Shown here: one piece after another, positions 13,088-23,223 of the stretch
Layout: each line of letters starts with the position of its first letter
Position numbering within the stretch: the first letter of the stretch is position 1
DNA from: Solicoccozyma terricola
Taxonomy: Eukaryota > Basidiomycota > Tremellomycetes > Filobasidiales > Piskurozymaceae
Assembly: GCA_001600875.1 (NCBI GenBank)
Contig: BCLD01000016.1
Coordinates: 248,002 to 312,001 of the forward strand
Direction: 5' to 3'
DNA: 64,000 nucleotides
Program-made: the position numbers and the translations under genes
The notes under the pieces: generated by a model
Told to the model about the DNA's origin: nothing
The model's database searches: none
The model's input: the letters and a program-made list of their open reading frames with translations, nothing else

Positions 13088-13180
13088 GCCTCCACCCAGA
13101 ATCGAACTGGAATCCTAGGATTGCGGATCTATTGTTCCTCTATTATGAGACCTATGTACTAACCATTATACTATAGAGGC
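13088..13180 (-). tRNA. tRNA-Met (CAT), elongator type, with a 22-nt intron
   Basis: Read on the minus strand, a cloverleaf forms. The acceptor GCCTCTA pairs with TGGAGGC, the D stem GTAT pairs with GTAC, and the anticodon stem TAGGT faces TCCTA. The T arm is TCCAG-TTCGATT-CTGGG. The anticodon loop CTCATAA has CAT at positions 34-36. The intron, at about 13122-13143, follows position 37, the canonical site for nuclear tRNA introns. The U31-U39 mismatch matches what I recall of the yeast elongator tRNA-Met, favouring elongator over initiator. The mature length is about 71 nt with a 4-nt variable loop. No CCA is encoded. A CTC (Glu) reading was tested but gives no 3' anticodon stem. Confidence 0.8.
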
Positions 13181-13235
13181 CGGAATATATTGGGTTTTAG
13201 TTTGATTGATTGTATGGGTAATGCAGGAAGAACAC

Positions 13236-13279
13236 CTGACACCGTGCACTGACACCAGTGCACCAGTGCACGGTGTCAG
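13236..13279. repeat. Perfect 16-bp inverted repeat
   Basis: CTGACACCGTGCACTG at 13236-13251 is repeated exactly in inverse at 13264-13279 around a 12-nt spacer. It lies about 55 bp upstream of the tRNA 5' end. It could be a mobile-element end, a hairpin or a protein-binding palindrome. The sequence alone does not decide. Confidence 0.85.
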
Positions 13280-13649
13280 GATACGGCCTTTCTCATAACG
13301 TTTGCTCTCCCCATGCCATGGTGCATTGCACACCGTCTCCTCGGCTTCCTCGACTCCGACCACACATCCCCAAGCCACATCTCGTTCACCGACGACATCT
13401 CCGATTGGCTCGCTCGCCATCACTCACCGGGATTTCGTCGTCCCGAGGATGTTCACCGATTGGACATGCACTAGCTCTCTGTTACGAATAAAGTGGTGGC
13501 AAAACTGGGGATCATATTCGGTTAAGTCTTCTTCTACATCTCTAGCTCGATAACCTAGGTATTATGTAGTCCCAGACGAGTTCTACTCTGCCAAACCTGC
13601 ATCCTACTTTATACTGATGCATACTAGACTGATCCAGACTTGCTGACAG

Positions 13650-14137
13650 TGTTACGGACACGTGTCAATAAAGAGCCCTATCTTAACACTCTCGCCAGCC
13701 GATTGGTCCTCTCGCTGCTCTTCGTATCTCTCTGGGCCAAGTGTTCCTCTTTTCTCTCTTTTCCTCTTTTTCTCTATCTCGCTACGCGAGATACGTTTTT
13801 GTTGAATATCGGCACTCTTCACGTGTCTAGGTTATCATGGCTGCGTCGCGTCCATCTCAACTGCTTTACTCGCCTCACCACCAAATGGGTTCTCTACTCT
13901 TCAACNTTACTATAGTTGCTGAGGCAGAGATCCCAGGTAGGCTCTCTTGTAACTACTACTCTTNAACCTTACTATAGTTGCTGAGGCAGAGATCCCAGTC
14001 CATTCCTCTTAACAGTTTTGTATATATAGAGAGTCCTCTATATAGGGAGTCCTCCCTGCTAGTTGGCTGGAGACTTTCCCTTATTTTTCACCTTGTATTA
14101 GACACAGTCTTGCAGAGTATACATTGTCTGTGTGCGC
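13650..14137 (+). repeat. Candidate LTR or leader of a retroelement, with an internal direct duplication
   Basis: The segment starts TGTTACGGACACGTG, a start style common in Ty3/gypsy LTRs. It contains an AATAAA-like motif and a TATA-like stretch (tatatatagagag near 14022). A 33-bp unit, TTACTATAGTTGCTGAGGCA followed by GAGATCCCAG, occurs twice (about 13905-13936 and 13967-13998). Each copy is preceded by a single N, which suggests consensus ambiguity in a repeat. It lies directly before a decayed integrase fragment. The right edge is a guess, and no matching second LTR is visible downstream. Confidence 0.4.
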
Positions 14138-14329
14138 ATCACCCTCATCCTACCTTTGATCAGCTCCAGGACTAGCTACCCTTTCGCTTTCGACTTCACA
14201 TCTTCATCGGACCCGATTCACCTCCTCATCGGATCCCTATTCATCATCTCTCTTTCCACGGCACCCTCTCTGTCTTCTTCATCACGTCGCCTCGTCTCTT
14301 TGGCTAGATCTGAATCCAACAGCGAGGGA

Positions 14330-15085
14330 TCCCGTCCGATATCCGCCACTCCGCGATATGCCGTCTCTTCTTCGTACCGGTTTCGATACATCGAAGGACC
14401 GGCTCCTGACAGGTGTCAGATGATCTGCACCACAGATATACGCATTCAAAGACCATATATGTCGGCACGGCTCTACATTTTTGAACCAAGCGGTCGTGAG
14501 GTATCTCCACGACATGATAATGTCATGGAACTTGCCGCCCCGGCTAGCCACGTCCCAATCGTCGAATCCGCCAATCCCTTAGTCCTCGACCGTCTTTGCC
14601 ACCTAGGGAATGTTCCACAGGAAGAATCAACCGGGTACGAGCGAACTGGGCCGGACACGCGGCCTTCTAAGTTGCACACAGCTGTAGCTCTCCTGGACAA
14701 TAGGATAATACACACACTGGCAAACTATACCCCAAGGGAAGTCCAAGATGGTATCCCACCAACGAAGAACATCAACGCTCCGATCTCCATGAAAGACGCG
14801 CAACTGGAAAGACAATTGTGTAGCTTGGAAATAGCGACTTTCGCGAAGGCCGCGGACGTAGTATTATCTCCAACATTCAAGGTCGGCGACATGGTCCTGC
14901 TTTATGACGGCTCTCTCGACAACACACATTCGACAGCGCCGAAACTCGAAGTTTAAGTCTCAAGGCCTTATATCATAGTCACATCCTCCAACACTTCCGC
15001 TACATTACGCCAGCCAGACGGGACACCTGTCCACGGACGCTGTTCTCACAAGAGACTGAAGCCCTACCAGGTCTGGGACACCTAG
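14330..15085 (+). pseudogene. Decayed Ty3/gypsy integrase C-terminal remnant
   Basis: The reading frame ends with the C-terminal hallmarks of a chromoviral or Ty3 integrase: FKVGDMVLLYDGSLDNTHST, then a GPY-like RPYIIV segment, then LRQPDGTPVHG and HKRLKPY before the stop at 15083-15085. An in-frame TAA at about 14955 breaks the frame between these motifs. No protease, reverse transcriptase, RNase H or integrase catalytic core is present upstream, so this is a deletion derivative and not an active element. The gag-proximal leader and integrase tail seem to be fused by an internal deletion. The start coordinate is approximate. Confidence 0.75.
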
Positions 15086-15230
15086 TCGTCCACTCTCGCT
15101 CCAGACGTCTCCCGTTTCGCTTGCTCTCAACATTCTCGTCGTGTTTCACTCTTTCGAGCGTGGGGGTATCCACGCGGAGCTGTTCTCACGCACGAGGGTC
15201 CTCAGACTCGTTCTCTTTGTTGACGCACCC

Positions 15231-15298
15231 TCCCCCCCCCCCCCCCCCCCCCCCACACACCCTCAAAAAAAAAAAAACCCCCCCCCCCCCCCCCCCCC
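15231..15298. repeat. Poly-C / poly-A / poly-C tract
   Basis: Two C runs of about 20 nt flank a run of 12-13 A. The tract lies between the integrase remnant and the GFA-domain gene. A G run of about 19 follows at 15483-15501. Lengths are probably unreliable. Confidence 0.9.
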
Positions 15299-15508
15299 AC
15301 ATCCTTAAAACCCTTGAAACAAATATATCACCGATCCCGACCCCTAGCCTGTTCAACGTGGGGAGTTTACAGCAAAACAAGTTTGGGATGTGAATCATCT
15401 GCATAAAACGACAAAGAATATCCACTACCATACAAATTTCAACCCAAACTCCAAGAATACCTAGTCAATCACCGAGAGGGACCGGGGGGGGGGGGGGGGG
15501 AAGGGGAA

Positions 15509-17001
15509 TCACGGCAATACGTACGCCGGCAAATACTGTGTCCCATCCTCCCTCTTGACATTCAACTTGTCCAAATCGACTCCATTGATCAACCTCACAT
15601 TCAATCCGTACCTCTCGCGACCATCTTGCCTTTCATAAACATTCACTCCGCACGTTTTACAAAAGTAATGCACGTTGACTCCTGTTCCGAATGTATATTT
15701 GGAGAGAGCTTCGGCTGAGGATGGTGAGAATGTGGTTCGTGAGAAGTCGGGGTAAATCCACAAGCAGCCGTTCTATGTTGGTAAAAGTGTTGCATCAGCG
15801 GGGACGGAATGACAATCACCCTCACCCTTCCCCCCCCCCCCACCACCCCACACTCACGCCTCGACAAATAGAGCAATTACAATCGACCACCGTTACCTCC
15901 TCGAGTGGTTTGGAAGCGACTACGAATTCGACGGCTTTGCAGTGACATCCTCCGGTGTAGAGGCGTTCACCCGTAGCTGGTTCGAGGGTGTGAGGTGGGG
16001 TCGTAGGTGGTTCGTATGGTGGTGTACGGTCGATGCCGTGGTATCTGTGGTGAGGGAGTGGAGGGATGTTTAGTTGGGTTTTGGATAAGAGAATGATCCG
16101 ATCTGCGGGATTCGTGGATGGGTTGGTGGGTGAGGTAGTACTCACTGGGTCATAGGTAACGCCCAAAAGTCGTCGATGTTGCGAAGAGTTCGGACCTGGA
16201 GGGTGAGGTTGGCCGGCGTAAGGATCATTAGACGGAATAGAGGGTTAACGCGGACGTTTCTCCTCCCTCACATTGAACGCAGTCTGCTTCTCAGGATCAT
16301 GTTTAGATACAGGGATGAGGGTACCGCATTTTGTACAGAACTGGAAGGGGAGAGAGAACCGGGGGGAAGGGATATCAGCTGGGAGAGTATGGGTATGGGT
16401 TTAATGCACAGGAGGGAGGGTCGAGTTTGGAGTACTGATCATTGAGCTATACTCGTAGAGGTTGTTGGTCGCTGTATTCGCAGAGTGTGTTGCTCGTTGC
16501 ACTCGTAGAGTATATTGCTCGCTATACTCGCAGAGTATGTTGCTCGCTCCGCTCGCGGAAGACGATAGTCTTCGCTACGCTCAGGGACATGATGCTCGCT
16601 TCGCTCGGGAAGAAAGAGAGTACGGCTCGCTCCGCTCGCGAGAGACGATAGTCTTCGCTACGCTCAGCGACATAGTGCTCGCTCTGCATACTCACCGTAT
16701 GATCGAAACTCTTCGCTCCAAACCTATACTTTGTCAACCCCTTCCCGTCCTCCCCCTCCAACGCCCCTCCCTTCTCCCAAACGACCTCTGTACCCGGTGG
16801 AGCAAACCCCCATACCACTGCTCTCTTGAAACAATGTGAACAATCACATATCCCGTTATTTTTAAGTTCGGGGAGAGTGACTGAGAATACGTGGGCTTGA
16901 CAGTGGCATGAGCCGCGGTAGGTGGTGGTGGGTGATGGTGGTGTGTTGGTGGGTGGTGTGGTGGTGTTGATGTTGGTGTTGGTGTTGGTGGTGGATGACA
17001 T
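15509..17001 (-). CDS. Protein with two tandem GFA (Gfa/CENP-V, DUF636) zinc domains
   Basis: GFA domains bind zinc through CxC and CxxC pairs. The founding member was described as acting on glutathione-formaldehyde adducts, but most fungal members have unknown substrates. Five exons (17001-16696, 16340-16272, 16195-16146, 16044-15858, 15772-15509) join in phase to 291 residues. Domain 1 has GSCHCQAHVFSV, CDCSHC and, after intron 1, FCTKCGTLIPV. Domain 2 has GGCHCKAVEFVV, CNCSICRGNGCLWIYP and HYFCKTCGVNVYE. Both end with a similar strand (NVRTLRNIDDF and NVRLINGVDLD), so the halves are probably an internal duplication. Intron 1 is 355 nt, far longer than most here, and full of short palindromes. 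Substrate cannot be inferred. Confidence 0.85.
16450..16690. repeat. Degenerate palindromic repeat cluster inside a GFA-gene intron
   Basis: Units such as TTGCTCGCT-tactCGCAGAGTA, GCTCGCTCCGCTCGCG and GACGATAGTCTTCGCTACGC recur several times. The last unit occurs twice about 90 nt apart (near 16560 and 16645). Many units are self-complementary. They lie between the donor at 16695 and the acceptor at 16341. Confidence 0.8.
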
Positions 17002-17140
17002 GGTGTGGATGGTGTGGATGGTGTGGATGATGTGGATGGTGTTGTGAATGTGTGATGTGGATGAGATGGGAAGCTACGATGCCACCGATTCACCCGCTCG
17101 CTGTATATAGCTGAGATGGATGAGATGGATGAGATGGCTC
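16920..17140. repeat. GTGTGGATG-type and GATGAGATG-type minisatellites
   Basis: Short tandem units (TGGTGTTG, GTGTGGATG, GATGAGATG) span the first coding codons and the upstream region of the GFA gene. In the coding part they produce the Thr/Asn/Pro-rich N-terminus. Confidence 0.75.
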
Positions 17141-17491
17141 CGGGTGGTGGTTGCCAGCGCGTCGACGCGAGTTTCAAATCAGATCAGCATATTCCATATC
17201 ATAGCATACCATATCCACACAGCGGGTAGGAGGGGAGTACAGCGGGACGAGGGGAGGGGGAGGGAACAGAGTGGACGATGCAGATGCCAGGAAATGGTAA
17301 GAGGGAGGGTATGGCGGTATGGCTGGGTCTTGTCACCCCCCGTCCACTCCCTACTACTCGCTGCTGATTACATAATCTATTTGTTGACAACTGCCCACTC
17401 TCCAGCACCCACCCACCAACCACCACCACCCCGTCTCCACCACCATCACCCCAGGTCCTCCCACACTTACCCCGTTCTGCTCGTGGAACAC

Positions 17492-17691
17492 ATGGACGAC
17501 GACCCATTCACAGCGTCTGCATCTCGGGTGATGGCGAATCATACACCCGAGTATGTGGATACAACACCGAATTCTAGAAAGAGGAATGGGGTCGAGGCTG
17601 GTTTATCTGAAGGTGAGTTTTTCGAGTTGATTGCGCTTGCATCCCCGTCGTGCGCTGCACACCTCGTCGACCACGTCCCACCTCCCCCCGC

Positions 17692-17722
<31 letters not shown>

Positions 17723-18979
17723 TCCCAACATATACCACGCAGAATCACCATTCCATCCCCTCCGTCGTTCTTTAATGCAAACACAAGTTGAGAATTCCTC
17801 ACTTCAACGTCGTATATCAACCCTTGAACAAACTCGAGAACAAGATGAAAGATTAATTGCTGAACAGAAAGTTGAGATTGAAAAGTTGTTAAGACATAGA
17901 AGGATATTAGATAACCAAAGGGAAGATGCGATGAAGAAAGTTGAGGAATTGGAAGATCAAGTATCAGGATTACAAGAATCAAACGTACAAGAACTTGCAC
18001 AAGTATCTCGATTGAAAATCAAATTACAACAAGAATTCGAATCATTACAAGATGAACATCGAACATTAGCAACTGAACATGTAAAATTGGTTTCTTCAAC
18101 GAATACAACCATTTCCACTTTACAATCCAGAATAAACAACTTGGAACGTGAAAAAATCGAATTGTTATCGTATCGAGATACAGCGCATGAAGCTGGTAGA
18201 GAGGTTGATAGATTGATGAGAGAGTTGTTGGAAGTGAAAGAACAGCAAAGGAGACAATCGAGTGGTGGTGGCGGTGGTGGTGGTGGTGGTGGTGGTGGTC
18301 GATCTGTTTCTACACCGACACCATTAGATCATCAAGACGACATCAGATTAGAATTCAAAAGACAATCAAATCAACTCATAACATTACAACAAACGAATTC
18401 GAAATTACAATCAGATAATCAGGAATTAAGAGCGAGAAGAGATAATGTGGAGATGGTAAAGAGTGAATTGAAGAATGTTGAGAGGAAGAGTAGGGAGAAG
18501 ATTCGGAGTTTGGTTGAGGAATTGGATAAGGCTAGGAGGGAGATGGAGTGAGTAAAAGGGTGGGAATGCCATTATAGCTCACTTTGCTTACCCCCCCCCC
18601 CCCCCGGGGCAACCAGCTCACTTACCCAAGCATTCGCACCACCATCGGAGTTGGTAGACGCTACAACCACTACAGACCTCATGTCCCTTCAACATCGACT
18701 CTCAACCCTCGCTGCCTCTCATTCCACATGTAATTCCACAATCTCGGCTCAAAAAAATCAAATTTCAGATCTGTTATATCAGATTGAAAATGTTAGTAAT
18801 AGTAGTCAAGGGGAGATTATTCGACTTGATAGGAAGTTGGAGGAAGCGGAGAGGGAATGGAGGTGGGCAAGGGAAGGGAGGGAGAAGGCAGAGGCGAAAT
18901 TGGGTTTGGCAAGGCAGGAGATTGATGGTTTGAGAATGAAGGTGAGTTGTGGTGTGTGCGTGTGTGTGCGATTTTTGAT

Positions 18980-19010
<31 letters not shown>

Positions 19011-19341
19011 AGTAGTAGTAACCGAACCACGACCCACCTTGCCTCCAACCCCACAGCTCTCTTCCAACAATGACGCCGGCGCTACAACCAATGCCTCGAA
19101 TACCGACGATCTACTCATTCAAATTGCTCATCTCGAAGACACGATAGAGCAGTACAAGCAGGTCATTGAAACTTTTGAATCAGATTCGAGGGATGCACAA
19201 GCAAAAGTGATTCTGGATTTGGATTTGGTGAAACGCACGGATTTGGACGAAGCTTTGAGAAAGGGAAAGGTATTGGAGACGAGTGAGTTGCGCGTGTGGG
19301 TGGGCTTGGATTGTGGATACCTCCTGCTCAACCCCAAGTTC

Positions 19342-19434
<93 letters not shown>

Positions 19435-20304
19435 ACCAGCCATCCAAGACCTCAAAGACCACATCGCCGAACTTGAACGGCAGAACATTGAGCTCGATAA
19501 AGAGGTCGGCGAGCTAATGACCCGTGTTGGGTCCGGGGAATACAATACCAAGATCTGGCGATGTGTACAACTCGGTGGTGGTCCTGCTGCAAAAGATTGG
19601 GCGATCCGGACAGAAACACTCGATCGCCTAAAGCAAGAGAATCACGCGTTATTGACGCAGATCAAGGATTTGGAAGGTAAGGTAGGGGGAACGAGTGTCG
19701 CTGGCTCGACTGGTTTTGTACCCCGAGAGACGTATGAAAGACTAGCAAAGGAGGCGGAGGAGAGCAACGCAGCTCATGAGAAGCGGTTACTGCGACTCAA
19801 GGAGGTGAGATTGAGACTGGGGAACCCCCCCCCCCCCCCCAAACTGATACCCACCCCGCTCTCTTGACCACCAACCAGATCTTCGGCCTCAAATCCAAAG
19901 AATTCCTCGAATCAGTCTATTCTCTCCTCGGTTGGCGAATCAAATTCGACCCAAACGGCCGAGACGTTTTCCTCACATCCATGTACGCACCAAAGGGGAA
20001 GATGGGTCTCACGCTACGATTCACATCGAGTGAAGGACATTTCGGTACGATGTTGATGACTGGTGGTATGGCGAGGGGTTTAGAGGATACACGAAGGTAT
20101 TGGGTAGAGGATAGACAGAGTGTACCGGGTTTCCTCAGTCAAGTGACGCTGGAAATCTTTGAAAAGACGACGGTGAGAGCGATGAAAGGGGTCTGAATAG
20201 CCCTGCCTAAACTGACTCTCCTACCCCCCCCCCCCCCTCGGCGCGTTCCAGATCGGCCGAGGAGCAGGATGGAGAGCTAGTGACGAAGGTGAAGATGGAG
20301 AATG
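17492..20304 (+). CDS. MAD1: Spindle assembly checkpoint protein MAD1
   Basis: MAD1 recruits MAD2 to unattached kinetochores and templates its conversion to the anaphase-blocking form. Seven exons (17492-17612, 17743-18547, 18617-18941, 19057-19282, 19440-19804, 19879-20172, 20251-20304) join in phase to 729 residues, close to the family norm. The protein is almost entirely heptad coiled coil. The C-terminal RWD-like domain is diagnostic: SKEFLESVYSLLGWRIKF, LTSMYAPKGKMGLTLRF and FLSQVTLEIFEKTT. A poly-Gly stretch of about 12 residues interrupts the coil near residue 255. Five of six introns hold long C runs close to the 3' splice site, and the other holds a (TCG)n repeat. The MAD2-binding segment was not pinned down. 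The gene converges on cyclophilin H. Confidence 0.92.
19342..19434. repeat. About 93-nt C homopolymer in MAD1 intron 4
   Basis: It occupies most of intron 4 (19283-19439) and ends only five bases before the acceptor exon. It therefore sits in the position of the polypyrimidine tract. Translated in any frame it yields only artefactual poly-Pro or poly-Gly ORFs. Confidence 0.9.
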
Positions 20305-20451
20305 ACAATTGTAGAGGGCAATTGTACATGTGACTATAATGACCGTCATCCCGGGTGCTTGGATGTTTTCCACCTATTACATCTGTCCGCACTCTGAAGG
20401 GAAAAAAGGGTCAAGATCAATTTCTTTGCGTTGGGGAAATAGTCGTCAACG

Positions 20452-21559
20452 CTAAGCAAACTCACCTATAATGGTGCAATTCAACTTTGGTCTCGAATTA
20501 GCACCTGTTAGTGTGTAATTCCATCCCGCCTCAGCTATTGCAACCCGAACTCGTAAACCTCGTTTTCCATTTACTCACCAACATCGACAGCCTCAATCTT
20601 TCTCACACTCAACATCCCATCAATGACACGACCGAACACGACATGTTTGTTATCCAAGAATGGGGTTGGTACGGTAGTTATGAAGAACTGTAGGCGAAAC
20701 CGACCATATGAGTATCACGCCCAACCTCGTGATGGGCCAAATGGTACACTCACTTGGCATCCATTGGTATTCGGTCCAGAGTTCGCCATTGACAGCATTC
20801 CAGGCTCGGTATGCTTGATTATAAAGTTCTCATCCTGACGAAAATGGGAAATCGAAAAGCGTTCTTTCAAGTAAATTTCCAAGCAGTAGGACCGGGGGTT
20901 CGTTCGAGCTCACCGCGAATTGACTATTATTGTAGATTGACCAAGAACCTGTTCCTATGATTCCCAAACAACCTTCATCAGTTACCCAGTTCGCAAATCT
21001 TTTGGTCGTTTCCAATTATACACATACCCTCTTGACCTTTCCGAGCGACAAAATCTCCACCCTGGATCATAAATTCTCGAATAACTCTAATTCGACGGGG
21101 TTGGATCGTAAGGTGACCTACAACACACACAAGGTTTTGAAATCGAGATATTGCAATCTCACCGATGGAACAAACTGTTCTTGTATCCTTGTGGAATGCC
21201 GTCAACCCTGGATGTGACAGTAAAAGCCATTTAATCGAAGCGCCATATGCAGTCGGGGAGGGGAGAGAGATATATAGGCTAAAGATTTCTCACTTGACTT
21301 CACCGGTACACAGTTTTCGGAAGTTTTCCGCCGTCCTAGCTCGAGAACCAATGTCAGTCCACCTGGTCATGCTATACAACCATGGGCTCTGAATGGCCTT
21401 GCCTGACTTGAAGGCCCTTGCCTGAACTTCAACTCACTTTGGCACAACATCATCGAACAATTCCATTTTTATCCTGGCGAGTTTGTTCTCCCCGATGGAG
21501 GTGTCAAAGAAGACGATTGGTCGGACGTGTCCTGGTGGTGGTGGTGGGACTGCACTCAT
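20452..21559 (-). CDS. CYP3: Peptidyl-prolyl isomerase H (cyclophilin, spliceosomal type)
   Basis: Cyclophilin that interconverts Xaa-Pro bonds. The H subfamily is known to associate with the U4/U6.U5 tri-snRNP. Starting at 21559, the frame gives [20 protein letters not shown] then [20 protein letters not shown]. Later exons give [66 protein letters not shown] and [15 protein letters not shown]. The catalytic Arg sits in [14 protein letters not shown] and the FFIT strand is intact. The short C-terminus ends [13 protein letters not shown]. Five or more introns split it. The Asp-Thr-Ser-Ile-Gly-Glu start resembles human PPIH more than CypA, which is why I choose this subfamily. Confidence 0.87.
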
Positions 21560-21926
21560 TGATGGTTGCGATGGATGATAGGGGTTGGATGTTGTTGAGC
21601 GATGTGGCAGGTCGGTGGTTGTCTTAGACTGGAGAAGAAAGGGAAACGCGTGATGACGAATATTTCGGGCACTGGTCGGTGGCGAACAGGGCAGTCCCAT
21701 AAGCAAGAAGCAAGAAGCAAGAAGCAGTCGCCGGCTTGCCCACATCAAAGGAGTGTCTAGGAAGCAAACACAAGTCCACACCCCTGAATGTGACAAGGGA
21801 ACTACTATATATACAGGTCCCTTTCCTGTATCTTGCCTATCCATATCCTTTCCAATCCATCCACAAGTCTCATCAGCTATCATTCTCATCCTTCTATCCA
21901 TTTGCCACTACTTGTCTTGATCCAGT
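21560..21926. promoter_or_regulatory. Divergent promoter between cyclophilin H and an unknown gene
   Basis: It holds a TATA-like stretch (ctatatataca near 21806) about 120 bp upstream of the plus-strand ATG. A 7-bp tandem repeat, AAGCAAG, lies at about 21702-21727. No ORF here is credible. Confidence 0.4.
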
Positions 21927-22622
21927 ATGAATCCATCTCCTAGCACTACCGCAACAGCAACAAAGGCAATTGACCTGACGTTGGAGCAAAAGGAGGAGGT
22001 AAATATTCCTGTTGGCTCAAGCCATACCCCATCACTGACAACCTGTTGTCTTGGCGGATAGATGTTTAAATTGGTAAAGGAACACCGCCACTGGTTGCAA
22101 CTGCTGACAAACTTTGCTCCGAAATTTCACAGTTACGAAGATTTGTCCCAGTTTGCAGTAAGTTTTGCGTCACTAGTCCACAATTCCCCTTTGATCTGAT
22201 GTCTATTCCTTCTGAAGGAATATGAGACCGATTCTCAAGTCATTCGTGACTGGGAAATTCCCAAATCCTCCAATTTGGTCATCCCTGATGTTTGGAATCC
22301 ATTCCTAGTCTCCGTAGTCTTCAAGCCCGACTTCTTCTTAGTGTACGGACCACCATTACTCTGCCTCTCTCCGGCCCAACCGTCAGAGGACGGGGCAGCA
22401 AATTGTATCCCGTTGAGCTGCAAATTCATGTTTCGCCTGTTACCGTCTAACCACCCATCGTTGAATGCTCCGTCTGTGGCCGGCGATGGGACTGACGGAT
22501 CTTTGGTCTTGCCGGAATCTCTTGTTGATCCGACTTCTGGTTCGACTGCTTGTTCGACTGATGCAACCGGAACTCAACCGGGCACCACGGAGGAAGACAG
22601 TCAGTCATATCTCGGTCGCTGA
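21927..22622 (+). CDS. Small unknown protein, three exons
   Basis: Exons 21927-21998, 22062-22157 and 22218-22622 join in phase at normal GTAAAT/AG and GTAAGT/AG sites to about 190 residues, which supports a real gene. The first 60 residues include an amphipathic segment (MFKLVKEHRHWLQLLTNFAP). The middle is hydrophobic and aromatic (SVVFKPDFFLVYGPPLLCLS) and could be one membrane helix or a buried core. The C-terminal 60 residues are Ser/Thr/Gly-rich and look disordered. I do not recognise a family. A TATA-like element lies upstream, and the next gene converges on it. Confidence 0.5.
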
Positions 22623-23223
22623 GGCTGTATATGCCGCTTCCAAATCAAAGTCTGCTCCAACCCACTCAAGATCATCTGTTGGAACGGATTTAGGTGTCGA
22701 TTTCGGTCATGGGTAGAAGTTTCCTTGTCAAGGTACATTTTACTAGATAGTCTTGGTAAACACTCGATGAGATGATTATATTGAATGCATGCAAGAATCC
22801 CCCCACCCCCACCCAAACCCCTACCTGTCCATGTTAAACCTCTTGCTACCCTTCATATCTTGCATTCAGAGAGCCATCAAACATGGGGGCAAAGGAGGGA
22901 GAATATGGGCGATGCAGACCGCTACGTCGATGAATACATAGGGTATAACCCTACTACCTGTACGTGCCATCGTCTCACGGTCTGTCGTACTGAGCAATAC
23001 CCCCGAACATCTCGTAAACTTCTGAAAATCTGTAGCTACAAACGATTACATATCCCCACCCCACATCCTACACATTCGAATACACTCCTTTCACATCATG
23101 CTATATCCCTTCCACAACTCCGGTATCAGAGATATCGCGGGCTGATTTGGTTCAAAAGACAAGAGTCGAAGTGGAATTGAGCAAAAGAAACTAATCAAAG
23201 TCGACTCTTTCTTAGTCTTCTTT
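22623..23223. other. Intergenic region with no supported gene
   Basis: 3' flanks of two converging genes. A 131-codon plus-strand ORF (22785-23180) has no domain and Pro/His-rich random composition. Nothing else is visible. Confidence 0.4.

Noticed and set aside
12610..13095. Minus-strand 161-codon ORF
   Set aside because: It overlaps the tRNA 3' end and has no recognisable domain. A small part (MSAQLYTFVFDSALAAARV) looked protein-like, but no splice model supports it.
16450..16690. Possible CRISPR-like array
   Set aside because: Units are degenerate, have no uniform spacers, lie in a eukaryotic intron, and no cas genes exist.
19128..19867. ORFs with dozens of consecutive Pro or Gly residues
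   Set aside because: They are translations of the C homopolymer in MAD1 intron 4. Removing the intron restores the coiled-coil frame.
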